Shown: positions 7,860-16,621, counted from the stretch's first letter. The stretch is 64,000 nucleotides of DNA from Acidiphilium sp. C61 (GCF_902712915.1 NZ_CACTIA010000005.1:3074501-3138500); one strand, 5' to 3'. Made by a program: numbers and translations. The notes: generated by a model not told the origin, from the sequence alone.

Positions 7860-9268
7860 CAGTATTCCTCGTCGGCGACATAGGAGCCGATCTTCTGCAC
7901 GAGGTCGGGGTCGCGCCTGGCGAGCGAGAGGCCATAGATGATCGAGAGGACCAGCACGCCGAGCGCCGCCCAGGGATAGATGTTGTAGGGGTAGGGCTGG
8001 CCGGGCTGGATCAGGCCCCAGAGCGGGAACAGCATCAGGATCGTGCCGAGGATGGGGATCAGCGCGTGCTTCACCGGGTTGAACTCGTTGCGGTGGTGGC
8101 GAAGCATGTAGACCGGCAGCGCGATGTTGGTGACGAGATAGGTCAGGATCACCGGGATCGTGCCGAGCGAGCCGGTCTCGCCGAAGAGATCGACCGGCTT
8201 GATGTTCCAGCCGAAGAAGATGACGATGCCGAGGGCCACCAGCACGTAGCTCCACATCGCGACGAAGGGCGTGCGGTGCTGCGGGTGGATCTTGCCGAAG
8301 AAGCGCGGCAGCAGCCCCTCGCGGCCGGAGCTGAACAGGATGCGCGCCTGGCTGTTGGTCAGGCCGAGCAGAGAGGAGAAGATGCTGGTGACGCCGGCGA
8401 GATAGGCGATGATCAGGAACGATGCCGCCGAGGCCTTGAACGCGTCGACGAAGGGAATATCCGCCTTGCCGATCGCGGTCGCATTGTTGTGGAAGGCGAT
8501 CTCGGTGGCATAGGCGAGGAACATGTAGAGAATGCCGATCGACAGCGTGCCGATGATCAGCGCGCGGGGGATGTTGCGCCGCGCGTCGCGGGTTTCCTCG
8601 GCGAGGGTTGCCGAGTTTTCCCAGCCGATGAAGAGATAGATCGCGATCGGGAAGCCGAGGCCGATGCCCTTGAGCCCGCCGGAGAGATGGCTCCACTCGA
8701 ACGGGGCGAGGCTGAGATGACCTGCATTGACCACCAGCATGGTGATCGCGCCGATCAGCAGCAGCGCGAGTTCGAAATAGAAGAACACGGCGGCCCAGGT
8801 GGTCGAGAGGGCGACGCCGCGCGAGACCAGGATGCCGACCAGGCCGGTTTCGAGCAGGCTGAGCAGCTGCCAGGGTATGTTCAGGCCGAGGAACAGCTTC
8901 AGCGTGTCATGCGCCCAGCCGCCCGAGATCACCACCACCGAGGAGGCGGCGACGACATATCCGAACACCACGAAAATCGAGGCCGCCGCCCCCGCCGCCG
9001 GGCCGAACGCCATGCCGATGAAGGTGACGAAGGAGCCGGTCGAGGGCCGGTATTTCGAGAATTCGGCAAGGGTGTTGGTCAGGAACAGCACCACCACCAT
9101 GGCGACGAGGATGGTGAGCGGAGCGGCAACGCCGGCCCCGCTGACGATCAGCCCGAAGCCGAAGAAGAAACTCATCGCCGGTGCGATGTTCGCGAGCGTC
9201 GAGGCGACGATCTGCGGCAGGCCCAGCGCGTCGCGCTTGAGGCGGTGATGTGAACCCAGAACAGACAT
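7859..9268 (-). CDS. APC-superfamily amino acid/organic acid permease
   Basis: A 469-residue integral inner-membrane protein with about 12 hydrophobic segments and the APC-family opening ALGLPQIVASTLANIAPAMS. It also has the conserved WENSATLAEETRDARRNIPRA loop between central helices. Such permeases import amino acids, amines or related compounds by proton symport. Coupling to the downstream dehydrogenase through TGATG suggests that the transported compound feeds that enzyme, which would favour an organic acid or a precursor; this is inference. GGGAGAA precedes the ATG. Confidence 0.88.
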   Translation of the reverse strand: MSVLGSHHRLKRDALGLPQIVASTLANIAPAMSFFFGFGLIVSGAGVAAPLTILVAMVVVLFLTNTLAEFSKYRPSTGSFVTFIGMAFGPAAGAAASIFVVFGYVVAASSVVVISGGWAHDTLKLFLGLNIPWQLLSLLETGLVGILVSRGVALSTTWAAVFFYFELALLLIGAITMLVVNAGHLSLAPFEWSHLSGGLKGIGLGFPIAIYLFIGWENSATLAEETRDARRNIPRALIIGTLSIGILYMFLAYATEIAFHNNATAIGKADIPFVDAFKASAASFLIIAYLAGVTSIFSSLLGLTNSQARILFSSGREGLLPRFFGKIHPQHRTPFVAMWSYVLVALGIVIFFGWNIKPVDLFGETGSLGTIPVILTYLVTNIALPVYMLRHHRNEFNPVKHALIPILGTILMLFPLWGLIQPGQPYPYNIYPWAALGVLVLSIIYGLSLARRDPDLVQKIGSYVADEEY

Positions 9269-9324
9269 GATTTCTCCCGGATTTGTTATTGTCCGGCCAC
9301 CTTAGCCGACGGGTGGGTGTTAGG

Positions 9325-10224
9325 CTACCGGCTTGGGCCAACGCCCAGCTTTGGCCAGCGTCGGTGCAGCCAGAGCCACTGGCCGGGACGCTGGCGCACC
9401 CAGCGCTCGATCGTCGCGTTCATCCAGGCGGTGCCGGCGGCGATGTCGGCCTCGCGGTCATCGGTGATTTCGATCCGGTGCAACGGCTCGAAGACGATGC
9501 GGATGCGCGCGGGGCCGATGCGTTCCGCCCGCACCGGCAGGATCGGGCACCGAAACTTGCGGGCGAAGACGGCGAGCGCCGGGGCGGTCATCGCATCGAT
9601 GCCGAACAGCGGCGAGGCAATGCCGTCGTTCAGCTTCTGGTCCATCAGCATGCCGAGAATGCCGCCGCGCACCAGATGGGCATAGGAGCCGCGGGCCCCG
9701 GCGGCCCCCTTGGCGAACATGGTGACCGGCTCGCCGGTGGCCTGCTCGCGCAAATCGAGGATCAGGCGGTCGACCGCCGGGTTGGCGGCGGCGCGGTAGA
9801 AGAAGGCGAGCCGGACCCCGAGCCGGTGCAGCACCGGCGGGATCAGCTCCCAATTGCCGAAATGCGCGGTGAAGATGAGTGCCGGGCCACCCTGGGCGGC
9901 GAGGGCCAGGCAATGCTCGCGGCCGACGATCTCGTAGCCGGGGCCGGCGGCGGTTTCGCGCAGGGCGGCGAGATGGGGAAATTCGCCGGCGGTGCGGGCA
10001 AGGCTTTCCCACACCTCGCGGATGATGCGGCTTCGGGCGGCTTCGTCGAGTTCCGGCATGGCGCGGCGGAGATTCTGCTCGGCCACGCGCGAGGTCGGGA
10101 TCAGCGGGCCGATGCCGCGCCCGAGCGCGCCGGCGAGATTGCTGGCCGCAACCGGGCCGAGGGCGCGGAAGATGCCGAGGAAGACGCGGGCGGCGGTGGT
10201 TTCGATCTGGTGCAGGAGGCTCAT
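9325..10224 (-). CDS. lpxL: lipid A late acyltransferase (LpxL/HtrB family)
   Basis: A 299-residue Kdo-dependent lauroyl/myristoyl acyltransferase homologue acting at the inner face of the cytoplasmic membrane. It has an N-terminal hydrophobic segment (about 14-42) and the HX4E catalytic motif HFGNWE at 121-126. Further conserved features are MLMDQKLNDGI, a MTAPALAVFARK segment and WLHRRWPK near the C-terminus. Which acyl chain is added cannot be read from sequence. Its ATG overlaps the lpxK stop (10221-10224), making it the last gene of the oxyR-DUF374-waaA-lpxK-lpxL run. Confidence 0.9.
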   Translation of the reverse strand: MSLLHQIETTAARVFLGIFRALGPVAASNLAGALGRGIGPLIPTSRVAEQNLRRAMPELDEAARSRIIREVWESLARTAGEFPHLAALRETAAGPGYEIVGREHCLALAAQGGPALIFTAHFGNWELIPPVLHRLGVRLAFFYRAAANPAVDRLILDLREQATGEPVTMFAKGAAGARGSYAHLVRGGILGMLMDQKLNDGIASPLFGIDAMTAPALAVFARKFRCPILPVRAERIGPARIRIVFEPLHRIEITDDREADIAAGTAWMNATIERWVRQRPGQWLWLHRRWPKLGVGPSR

Positions 10225-11168
10225 GTCAGGAACCGATCAAGCGCGGCCGGGTCGTCGAAGGCAAGCCCCGCCTCGATCACCGCGCAGCGCGCGCGGAATG
10301 CCGGCGGCAGTTTCACCGCATCCTTCGCGGTGGTGGCGAGGCGGGCGCCGAGGCGGCCGGCCTCGGCGTCGAGCCGGGCGAGATCGGCCGGGCGATAGGC
10401 GTGATGGTCGGGAAAGGGCAGCGCGCCGGCGAGCGTGACGCCGGCATCGCGCAGCGACTCGAAAAATTTCTCCGGCCGGCCGATTCCGGCGAAGCCGAGG
10501 ATTCGGGTGCCGGCGAGTTGCCCGGCATCGCTGACGAGGCGTGCCGTGAGCACCGGCAGGGATGGCGGCAGCGCGGCGCGGGCGCCGGTGCGGTCGGCGC
10601 CGATCAGCACGGCGGCGGCGCAGCGCCCGGCGGCGGCGTCGACCGGCTCGCGCAGCGGCCCTGCCGGCAGCAGCCGCCCGTTGCCGAAGCCGGCCCCGCC
10701 ATCGATGACGAGGAACGACGCGGTCTTCACCGGATCGGGGTTTTGCAGTCCGTCATCCATGACGATGGCGGTCGCGCCGGCGGCGACGGCCATCGCGGCG
10801 CCGGCCGCGCGGTCGCGGGCGACGATGGTGGGCGCGGTCGCGGCGAGGAGCAGCGCCTCGTCGCCGACATCGGCGGCGTCGTGCCGGGCGGGATCGACCC
10901 GCACCGGCCCGGCGAGGCGCCCGCCATGCCCGCGGGTGAGGGCGAAGACCGTCTCGCCCCGGTCGGCGAGGCGGGCGAGCAGGTGGCGCGCGAGGATGGT
11001 CTTGCCGGCGCCGCCGACCCCGGCATTGCCGGCGCAGAAGACGCGCGCGCCGGAGCCGTATCCCGGCCGGGCGACGCGCCTTGCCGTCAGCGCCCGCGTG
11101 ATCACGCCGAGCGGGGCGAGCAGCGGTGCGGGGAAGGCATCGGTGGTCCAGAAGGCGGGGGCGCGCAT
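10221..11168 (-). CDS. lpxK: tetraacyldisaccharide 4'-kinase
   Basis: A 315-residue kinase that phosphorylates the 4' position of the lipid A disaccharide on the cytoplasmic side of the inner membrane. Motifs are the family's P-loop variant GNAGVGGAGKT at 47-57, LTRGHGGR, a VGDEALLLA segment, IVMDDGLQNP (the DDG Walker-B-like motif) and LATTAKDAVKLP near the C-terminus. It overlaps waaA upstream and lpxL downstream by 4 nt each, so expression is coupled. Confidence 0.95.
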   Translation of the reverse strand: MRAPAFWTTDAFPAPLLAPLGVITRALTARRVARPGYGSGARVFCAGNAGVGGAGKTILARHLLARLADRGETVFALTRGHGGRLAGPVRVDPARHDAADVGDEALLLAATAPTIVARDRAAGAAMAVAAGATAIVMDDGLQNPDPVKTASFLVIDGGAGFGNGRLLPAGPLREPVDAAAGRCAAAVLIGADRTGARAALPPSLPVLTARLVSDAGQLAGTRILGFAGIGRPEKFFESLRDAGVTLAGALPFPDHHAYRPADLARLDAEAGRLGARLATTAKDAVKLPPAFRARCAVIEAGLAFDDPAALDRFLT

Positions 11169-12436
11169 CAGGGGGCCTTGTCTGGAACGGTGCGGGCGAG
11201 AACGATATGGGCGAGGCGGGCCGGCAGATCGGCGAGCCCGGCGCAGGCGGCGCGGCCGGCGGCGGCCATCGCGGCGCGGCGGGCGGGATCGTCGAGCAGG
11301 GTGGCGATGGCGGGGGCAAGATCGTCCGGCCCGGCGAGATCCGCAAGGGCGCCGGCCGCGCGCAGCGTTGCCGCGGCCTCGGCGAAATTCGTCAGATGCG
11401 GGCCGGTGAGCACGGGGCAGCCGAGCTGGGCGGCCTCGATCATGTTGTGGCCGCCGATGGGAACCAGCGAGCCGCCGATGAAGGAAACGGCGGCGAGACG
11501 GTAGAACAGGCCGAGTTCGCCCAGCGTATCGGCGAGGTAGAGCCCGCCGGCCGCGGGCGCCTCGCCGCGCGAGCGCCGGGAAACCGGCAGATCGCCGGCG
11601 AGACCGGCGATGGCGGCGGCGCGTTCGGGGTGGCGCGGCGCGATGATGGTGACGAGGCCGGGCCGGGTTGCACGCAGAATGCGATGCGCGGCGATCACCG
11701 GCGCATCCTCGCCCGGATGGGTGCTGGCGGCGAGGATGAACGGGCCGGCCGCGGCGGCGGCGAGAGCGGCGCGCGCGGCGGGGTCGTCCGGCAGGTCGGG
11801 GGCGGCGAATTTCAGGTTGCCCCAGGTCTCGACGCGGGTGAGGCCGAGGCCGCGCAGGGCGTCGGCATCCGGCGCCGATTGCGCGGCGATCAGCTGGAAC
11901 CCGCCGAACAGGGCGCGGGCGAGGCGCGGGGCGCGGCGCCAGCGCGCGGCGCTGCGGGCGGACAGGCGGGCATTGAACAGGAAGCGGGGAATCCGCCGCG
12001 CGTCGAGCCCGGCGAGCAGGTTCGGCCAGATCTCGGATTCGAGGAACACCGCCGCGTCCGGCCGCCAATGGTCGAGAAAGCGCGCGGCATGGGCGGCGAC
12101 GTCGAGCGGGACGAACTGGTGCAGCGCCCGCGCCCGCGACTGGGCAAGGGCGGCGGCGGTGCGGGTGCCGGTGGTCAGCAGCACGGTTGCCCTGTCGTCT
12201 GGTGCGCCGTCGGCCAGGGCGTCGATCATGCCGAGGGCGGACATCGTCTCGCCCATGCTGGCGGTATGGACCCAGACCAGCCGGCCCGGCGGTCGCGCGA
12301 TCCCGGCGATGCCGTAGCGCTCCGGCAGGCGGGCGGCGATTTCCTTGCCGCGCCGCGCCCGCCGCGCCAGCCAGAGCGGCAGCAGCGGCGCGATCGCGGC
12401 GGTGGCGAGGCGATAGGCGGTCAGGGCCGGCGGCAT
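11168..12436 (-). CDS. waaA: 3-deoxy-D-manno-octulosonic acid transferase
   Basis: A 422-residue KdtA/WaaA (GT30) that transfers Kdo from CMP-Kdo to lipid IVA; membrane-associated. An N-terminal hydrophobic anchor (about 7-25) precedes the conserved VHTASMGETMSA with the catalytic Glu63. ESEIWPNL, STHPGEDAP and the C-terminal donor-site GGSLVPIGGHNMIEAA follow. The ATG at 12436 overlaps the end of the DUF374 gene by 16 nt and gives a normal family length. Its donor substrate is made by the kdsB product encoded at 3278-4009. Confidence 0.95.
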   Translation of the reverse strand: MPPALTAYRLATAAIAPLLPLWLARRARRGKEIAARLPERYGIAGIARPPGRLVWVHTASMGETMSALGMIDALADGAPDDRATVLLTTGTRTAAALAQSRARALHQFVPLDVAAHAARFLDHWRPDAAVFLESEIWPNLLAGLDARRIPRFLFNARLSARSAARWRRAPRLARALFGGFQLIAAQSAPDADALRGLGLTRVETWGNLKFAAPDLPDDPAARAALAAAAAGPFILAASTHPGEDAPVIAAHRILRATRPGLVTIIAPRHPERAAAIAGLAGDLPVSRRSRGEAPAAGGLYLADTLGELGLFYRLAAVSFIGGSLVPIGGHNMIEAAQLGCPVLTGPHLTNFAEAAATLRAAGALADLAGPDDLAPAIATLLDDPARRAAMAAAGRAACAGLADLPARLAHIVLARTVPDKAP

Positions 12437-13140
12437 CGGGCGAGCGCCTCGTCCAGCGTGCGGCTCATCTCGGCCTCGATTTGCGGCAGGGCGGTCGCCC
12501 AGTCGTCGCGCGGCACGGCGATCGGCGCCGCCGCGACCAGCGCGCCGCGGCCGAAGGGCAAAGGCAGGCGCATCGAATCCCAGCTGTCGAGCCCGATGGC
12601 GCGGCTGGTGGCGGCACCGGCGCAAACGACCGCCGCGCCGGTCAGCGCCGCGAGCTGGGCGACTCCCGCCGCCGCCCGCCGCCGCGGGCCGCGCGGCCCA
12701 TCCGGCGTGATCACCACCGGGTGCCCGGCGCGCACCAGCCGGGCGAGTTCGAGCATCCCCGCGGCGCCGCCGCGCGAGGAGGAGGCCGAGATCGCTTCGA
12801 GCCCGAACCGGCGCAGCGCGTTGACCACGAGCTGGCCGTCGCGGTGGCGGCTGGCGAGCATGTGGATCGTCGGCGCACCCGCCGGGCGGCGCAGGGCGCG
12901 CATCGCCGCCGGCATCGAGGGAAGGCATTCGTGCCAGCAGGCGACGATTACCGGGGCGCCGGCGCCGACCGTGTCGAGCAGGGGCGCGGCATCGAACCGC
13001 CAGCGCGTGGTCCACAGGCTGAAGCCAAGCACAGCGCCGATCGCTTCGCCGATCCGGGCCTGGACGGCGGGCGACTGGGTGCGGGATTTCAGGGCGCGGA
13101 TCATCGCGGTGGCGGTAGCACCTGCCGGGGGCGGCGTCAT
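12421..13140 (-). CDS. DUF374 lysophospholipid acyltransferase-like protein
   Basis: A 239-residue protein of the DUF374 family, which resembles the LPLAT acyltransferase superfamily. It shows a hydrophobic segment (about 34-44), VACWHECLPSMP with the conserved His, LASRHRDGQ, and VITPDGPRGPRR. Members occur beside waaA in many alphaproteobacteria and are thought to act on lipid or lipid A intermediates; the reaction here is not established. I take the start at 13140 because it overlaps the oxyR stop as ATGA. An internal ATG at 13104 is possible. Confidence 0.85.
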   Translation of the reverse strand: MTPPPAGATATAMIRALKSRTQSPAVQARIGEAIGAVLGFSLWTTRWRFDAAPLLDTVGAGAPVIVACWHECLPSMPAAMRALRRPAGAPTIHMLASRHRDGQLVVNALRRFGLEAISASSSRGGAAGMLELARLVRAGHPVVITPDGPRGPRRRAAAGVAQLAALTGAAVVCAGAATSRAIGLDSWDSMRLPLPFGRGALVAAAPIAVPRDDWATALPQIEAEMSRTLDEALARCRRP

Positions 13141-14081
13141 CCGGCTGCGGGGGCATGGGTGCAGGGCGGCCGGTTCTTGGCGAGCAGCGTGGCGAGGTCG
13201 CGGAACGCCGCCTCGCGCGGGTCGGAGCCGCGCCAGGCGAGCACGATCGTCCGCCCGGCATTGGTGTCGTCGAGCCGGCGGCAGACCACGAGATCGCGCA
13301 GCTCGGGCCGTGCGACCACCGCGAGTTCGGGCAGCAGCGAGTAGCCCTCGCCGGCGGCGATCATCTGCCAGAGCGTCTCCAGGCTGGTGGCGTGCCGGGT
13401 GACCGGCTTCGCATCGCAGAGGGAGAGCGCATGGTCGCGCAGGCAGTGGCCCTCTTCGAGGAGGAGCAGGTCCTGGGTCGGCAGGTCGTCGAGCATCAGC
13501 TGGCGCAGGCCGGCGAGCGCGTGGCCGGGCGGGGCGGCGAGCTGGAACGGCTCGAAGAACAGCGGGGCGGTGCCGAAGCGGCCCCGCGGCACCGGGGCGG
13601 CGAGCAGCACGACGTCGAGCGTGCCATCCGCCAGCCGTTCCAGCAGCCGCGCCGTCCGTCCCTCGGTAAGGCGCAGCGACAGGTCCGGCCGCACCGCGCG
13701 CAGCAACCGCAGCAGCGCCGGAAGATAATAGGGGCCGAGCGTCTCGATCGCGCCGAGGCCGAGCGTGCCGGCCAGCCCCTCCGGCTGATCGTGCGAGAGG
13801 GTGAGGAGGTGGCGGGCCTCGGCCATCACCCGTTCGATCTGCGCCAGCAGGGCGGTGCCGGCCGGGGTGAGCGTCACCCGCCGCCGCCCGCGTTCGAACA
13901 GGGTGACGCCGAGGATCGCCTCGAGCTTGCGGATCTGCTCGGACAGCGCCGGCTGGGAAACGCCGCAGCGCTCCGCCGCCTGGCCGAAATGCCGCAGTTC
14001 GGCGACGGCCTGGGCGTATTCCAGATCCCGCAGCGACAGGCCGGCAAGCGAGCGGGGCAGTTCGTCGAGTTGGGTGGTCAT
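13137..14081 (-). CDS. oxyR: hydrogen peroxide-sensing LysR-type regulator OxyR
   Basis: A 314-residue LysR-family regulator. The N-terminal winged helix-turn-helix (about 15-75) has FGQAAERCGVSQPALSEQI. The sensing domain carries LLLLEEGHCLRDHALSLC, with Cys213 and Cys222 aligning to the redox pair of E. coli OxyR (199 and 208), which supports the OxyR call over a generic LysR protein. It would activate peroxide defence genes when oxidised. The start at 14081 is preferred over 14123 on homologue length. The gene heads a coupled run of lipid A/Kdo genes, and an ATAG-N7-CTAT dyad lies upstream at 14122-14136, suggesting autoregulation. Confidence 0.9.
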   Translation of the reverse strand: MTTQLDELPRSLAGLSLRDLEYAQAVAELRHFGQAAERCGVSQPALSEQIRKLEAILGVTLFERGRRRVTLTPAGTALLAQIERVMAEARHLLTLSHDQPEGLAGTLGLGAIETLGPYYLPALLRLLRAVRPDLSLRLTEGRTARLLERLADGTLDVVLLAAPVPRGRFGTAPLFFEPFQLAAPPGHALAGLRQLMLDDLPTQDLLLLEEGHCLRDHALSLCDAKPVTRHATSLETLWQMIAAGEGYSLLPELAVVARPELRDLVVCRRLDDTNAGRTIVLAWRGSDPREAAFRDLATLLAKNRPPCTHAPAAG

Positions 14082-14121
14082 GCCCCTGTCTAATCGATTT
14101 TCCCGACCGAAGAACCCTGTC

Positions 14122-14136
14122 ATAGATAATTCCTAT
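14122..14136. promoter_or_regulatory. candidate OxyR operator (ATAG-N7-CTAT)
   Basis: ATAG at 14122-14125 and CTAT at 14133-14136 are separated by exactly 7 nt, 41 bp upstream of the oxyR start and in the gap shared with the divergent gene at 14261. This is one half of the extended OxyR consensus (ATAG-N7-CTAT repeated). No second dyad is seen at the expected spacing on either side. It also fits the general T-N11-A LysR motif. Confidence 0.5.
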
Positions 14137-14260
14137 GCTGTGGCGCGAGGGCGGCTGGCGGCTTGAAGCGCATGGCGGGGAGTCCCATTCCATGAAGATG
14201 GGCCATGAGAGAGGGGCGGTTTCGCCCCCGACGGCAGCGATACGACGAAAGGAGGCTCGC

Positions 14261-14680
14261 ATGACGGACTGGACGGCAACGGGACGTGAGGCCGCGGACC
14301 GGCTGGGCGGCGAGTTCGACCGCTTCCAGCACGAATTCGAGGCGCTGCGCGCGCGGCTGGCCGGGCTGGCCGGCGAGATCGCGGGCAAGGCTGGCGATCA
14401 TGCCGCTTCGGACGCGCAGACCGGCGCGCAGACCGGTGTGCAAGCTGGCGCCCAGGCCGGCACCCAGGCTTTCACCGAGTTGCGCGCTGCCCTCGATGGC
14501 CGGCTCGCCGGCATCGAGCGCGATATCGAGACGCTGAGCCGCGCCCTGCGCGTGCAGGGCGGCGCGGTGGCCGGGCGGATCGAGGACACGGTGCGGGAGA
14601 AGCCGCTGGCGGCGCTGGCGATGGCGGCCGGGCTCGGCTTCGTCGCGGCGCATCTGTTCCGCCGGCGCCGGGCGCCGTGA
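14261..14680 (+). CDS. DUF883/ElaB-like membrane-anchored helical protein
   Basis: A 139-residue protein: a long amphipathic helical region (residues 1-100), a short Ala/Gln/Thr/Gly repeat (AQTGAQTGVQAGAQAGTQ, about 48-65), and a C-terminal hydrophobic segment (about 117-132) ending in a basic cluster, RRRRAP. This layout matches the YqjD/ElaB/DUF883 group, inner-membrane-tethered proteins that associate with ribosomes in E. coli stationary phase. Whether that role holds here is unknown. AAAGGAGG lies 5 nt before the chosen ATG. It is divergent from oxyR and followed by another small membrane protein. Confidence 0.7.
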   Translation: MTDWTATGREAADRLGGEFDRFQHEFEALRARLAGLAGEIAGKAGDHAASDAQTGAQTGVQAGAQAGTQAFTELRAALDGRLAGIERDIETLSRALRVQGGAVAGRIEDTVREKPLAALAMAAGLGFVAAHLFRRRRAP

Positions 14681-14710
14681 GCGCCGGCCCGGACCCGGCG
14701 GGGCGCTGAG

Positions 14711-15124
14711 GTGCTGCGCGGTCTCGTCGAGCTGTTCGATGGCGCGACCCTCCGGCGGCTTGGAGTGAGGATCGGCCTTGCGGCGGCTGCGCTGGCGCTG
14801 CTGCTGGCCGGACTCGGCTTCCTGCTCGCCGCCGCGACGGAGGCGCTCGGTGCGGCCATCGGTCCCGTGCATGCGGCGTTGGCGCTCGGCGGTGGGCTGA
14901 TCCTCGTCGCGGTCGGGCTGCATGCGGTGGGCACCTATCGCTGGCGCCACCGCAAGCGCGCGTTGGCCGAGGCGGCGCGCGCCGGGGTGTGGCGCGAGGG
15001 TCTGGCCGTGGCGCTCGCGCTGCTCCGGCGCGATCCGGCGAAGATGGTGCTGGCCGGCCTCGTGCTGGGGGCGCTGGCCGAATATCTGCAGGGACGCGAA
15101 CCGGACGATGCCGCGCCGCCATAA
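14711..15124 (+). CDS. small membrane protein, phage-holin-family (superfamily III/6)-like
   Basis: A 137-residue protein from a GTG start. An N-terminal amphipathic helix precedes two transmembrane segments (about 22-45 and 54-74), then a basic YRWRHRKRALAEAAR cytosolic region and a weak third hydrophobic stretch (KMVLAGLVLGALAEYL). It resembles the putative Actinobacterial Holin-X/YqjE group that often sits beside DUF883 genes; here it follows such a gene 30 nt downstream. Despite the holin name, no lysis role is implied. YqjE-like membrane protein is an equally good description. Confidence 0.65.
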   Translation: MLRGLVELFDGATLRRLGVRIGLAAAALALLLAGLGFLLAAATEALGAAIGPVHAALALGGGLILVAVGLHAVGTYRWRHRKRALAEAARAGVWREGLAVALALLRRDPAKMVLAGLVLGALAEYLQGREPDDAAPP

Positions 15125-15138
15125 TCCGGGGCGGCGGC

Positions 15139-15167
15139 TTGGACTCGGGTGCGGTTTGGCGTAAGAC
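15139..15167 (+). promoter_or_regulatory. candidate promoter of the mre-mrd operon
   Basis: TTGGAC (15139-15144) and TAAGAC (15162-15167) are 17 nt apart, 37 nt before the mreC ATG. The spacing is ideal and the -35 is close to consensus; the -10 is weak but similar to the one proposed for rpsD (TAAGCG). Confidence 0.45.
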
Positions 15168-15204
15168 GGCCGCACCATAAACATTCATTAACGGAGCTTG
15201 CCGC

Positions 15205-16068
15205 ATGCTGCGGCTGTCCATGCCCGTGCGAGCGGCGCTTGCCCGGCTAACCCTCCCCGTGATGCTGATGGCGTCGCTCGCCCTGGTTCTGGCCGGCCGC
15301 GCCGACCGGCACCTCGGAGATTTCCTGCGTACCCAGGTGGACGACGCGCTGGCGCCACTCTATCGCGCCGCGATCGCGCCGGTCGCCGCCCTCGAGAGCG
15401 ACCGCGGGGCGCTGGGCTCCTGGCTGCACCTGCGCGCCGGCTATGCCGAGCTGGCCCGGCAGAACCACGAGCTGCGGCGGTGGCGCGCGGTGGCGCTCGC
15501 GCTCGAAGCGCAAAACGAATCGCTGAAATCCCAGCTCCATTATGTCCCGACGCCGACGCCCTCCTTCTTCACCGCGCGGGTGATCGCCGATCTTGGCGGG
15601 TTGTATTCCCGCTCGGTGCTCGTCACCCTGCCGCGCGAGCCGGGCGATGTGCACGATGCCGTGGCGATGGACGGGGCCGGCGTGGTCGGCCGCGTGATCG
15701 AGTCGGGCTCGCGCTCGGCGCGGGTGCTGCTGATCACCGACCTGAACAGCAAGGTGCCGGTCGCGATCGGCCCCGGCGGCGCGCGGGCGATGATGATCGG
15801 GCAGAATACCGGTGCGCCGCGGCTGCTCTACTGGGCGCCCGGCACCCCCCCGCGCGAGGGAGCGATCGTGCTGACCAGCAGCGTCGGCGGGGTGTTTCCG
15901 AACGGTCTGCCGATCGGGATCGTGCATTACGCGGGGCGCAACGACCCGGTGGTTGTGCCGTTCGCCCAGATGGACAGCCTGCGGGTGCTGCGCATTTTCG
16001 AATATGGCGCCGATGGTGTCGGCGGTGGCGGCAACACGGCGGGCGCGCACGCGCCGGGGGCGGCGTGA
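15205..16068 (+). CDS. mreC: rod shape-determining protein MreC
   Basis: A 287-residue bitopic periplasmic scaffold of the elongasome. It has a short cytosolic N-terminus, one membrane segment (about 15-32), a helical region (about 60-115) that in MreC dimerises as a coiled coil, and the beta-rich MreC core. Core motifs include VGRVIESGSRSARVLLITDLNSKVPV and a C-terminal GLPIGIVHYAGR. It is first in the order mreC-mreD-mrdA-rodA with short gaps. mreB is not in this window, unlike the usual mreBCD arrangement, so it must lie elsewhere. Confidence 0.93.
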   Translation: MLRLSMPVRAALARLTLPVMLMASLALVLAGRADRHLGDFLRTQVDDALAPLYRAAIAPVAALESDRGALGSWLHLRAGYAELARQNHELRRWRAVALALEAQNESLKSQLHYVPTPTPSFFTARVIADLGGLYSRSVLVTLPREPGDVHDAVAMDGAGVVGRVIESGSRSARVLLITDLNSKVPVAIGPGGARAMMIGQNTGAPRLLYWAPGTPPREGAIVLTSSVGGVFPNGLPIGIVHYAGRNDPVVVPFAQMDSLRVLRIFEYGADGVGGGGNTAGAHAPGAA

Positions 16069-16087
16069 GGCGGGGATTCGCCCGCGG

Positions 16088-16615
16088 ATGATGGATGTGG
16101 CGGAGGTCATGCGCGCGCTCGACCGCGCGGCGCGGGCGACGTTGCCGACCGCCGTGATCGTCGTGGTGGTGGTTCTGCTGGCGCTGCCGGGACTGTTCCC
16201 GGCGGCATCGGACGTGCGGGCGGGGTTCGTGATGTCGTCGGTATTTTTCTGGACGATCTACCGTCCGGCGGCGCTGCCCGCGCCGGTGGTCGCACTGATC
16301 GGGGTGCTGCTCGGCCTGATCGGGGACGTGCCGCTCGGCGTCTGGTCGGTGCTGCTGCTGCTTGAACAGGCGGTTGCCGGCATGTCGCGCCGGATTCTGT
16401 TGCGGCAGGGGTTCATGGTGATCTGGCTGGCCTTTGCCGGCTGCGCGCTCGCGGTGGTGACGCTCGAATGGCTGGCGCGGATGCTGCTGACATTCTCCAC
16501 CTTGCCGGTGTTGCCAACCGTTCTGGAATTCGTCACCTGCGTGCTGATCTATCCGCTCGTGGTCGTGCCGCTGGCGCGCGCCCATGCCGGGCCGGCCGCG
16601 CCGGAACAGGCCTGA
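16088..16615 (+). CDS. mreD: rod shape-determining protein MreD
   Basis: A 175-residue integral membrane protein with about five hydrophobic segments. The sequence is poorly conserved, as is usual for MreD, but has the family's FFWTIYRPAALPAPVVALIGVLLGLIGDVPLG segment, in which a conserved P and GLxxDxxxG are recognisable. It links MreC to the lipid-embedded parts of the rod complex. Two in-frame ATGs (16088 and 16091) are possible starts. It is 19 nt after mreC and 6 nt before mrdA. Confidence 0.88.
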   Translation: MMDVAEVMRALDRAARATLPTAVIVVVVVLLALPGLFPAASDVRAGFVMSSVFFWTIYRPAALPAPVVALIGVLLGLIGDVPLGVWSVLLLLEQAVAGMSRRILLRQGFMVIWLAFAGCALAVVTLEWLARMLLTFSTLPVLPTVLEFVTCVLIYPLVVVPLARAHAGPAAPEQA

Positions 16616-16621
16616 GCGGCG

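Noticed and set aside
14711..15124. Holin-like protein as evidence for a prophage
   Set aside because: It follows a DUF883-like gene in a housekeeping context, with no endolysin or other phage genes nearby.
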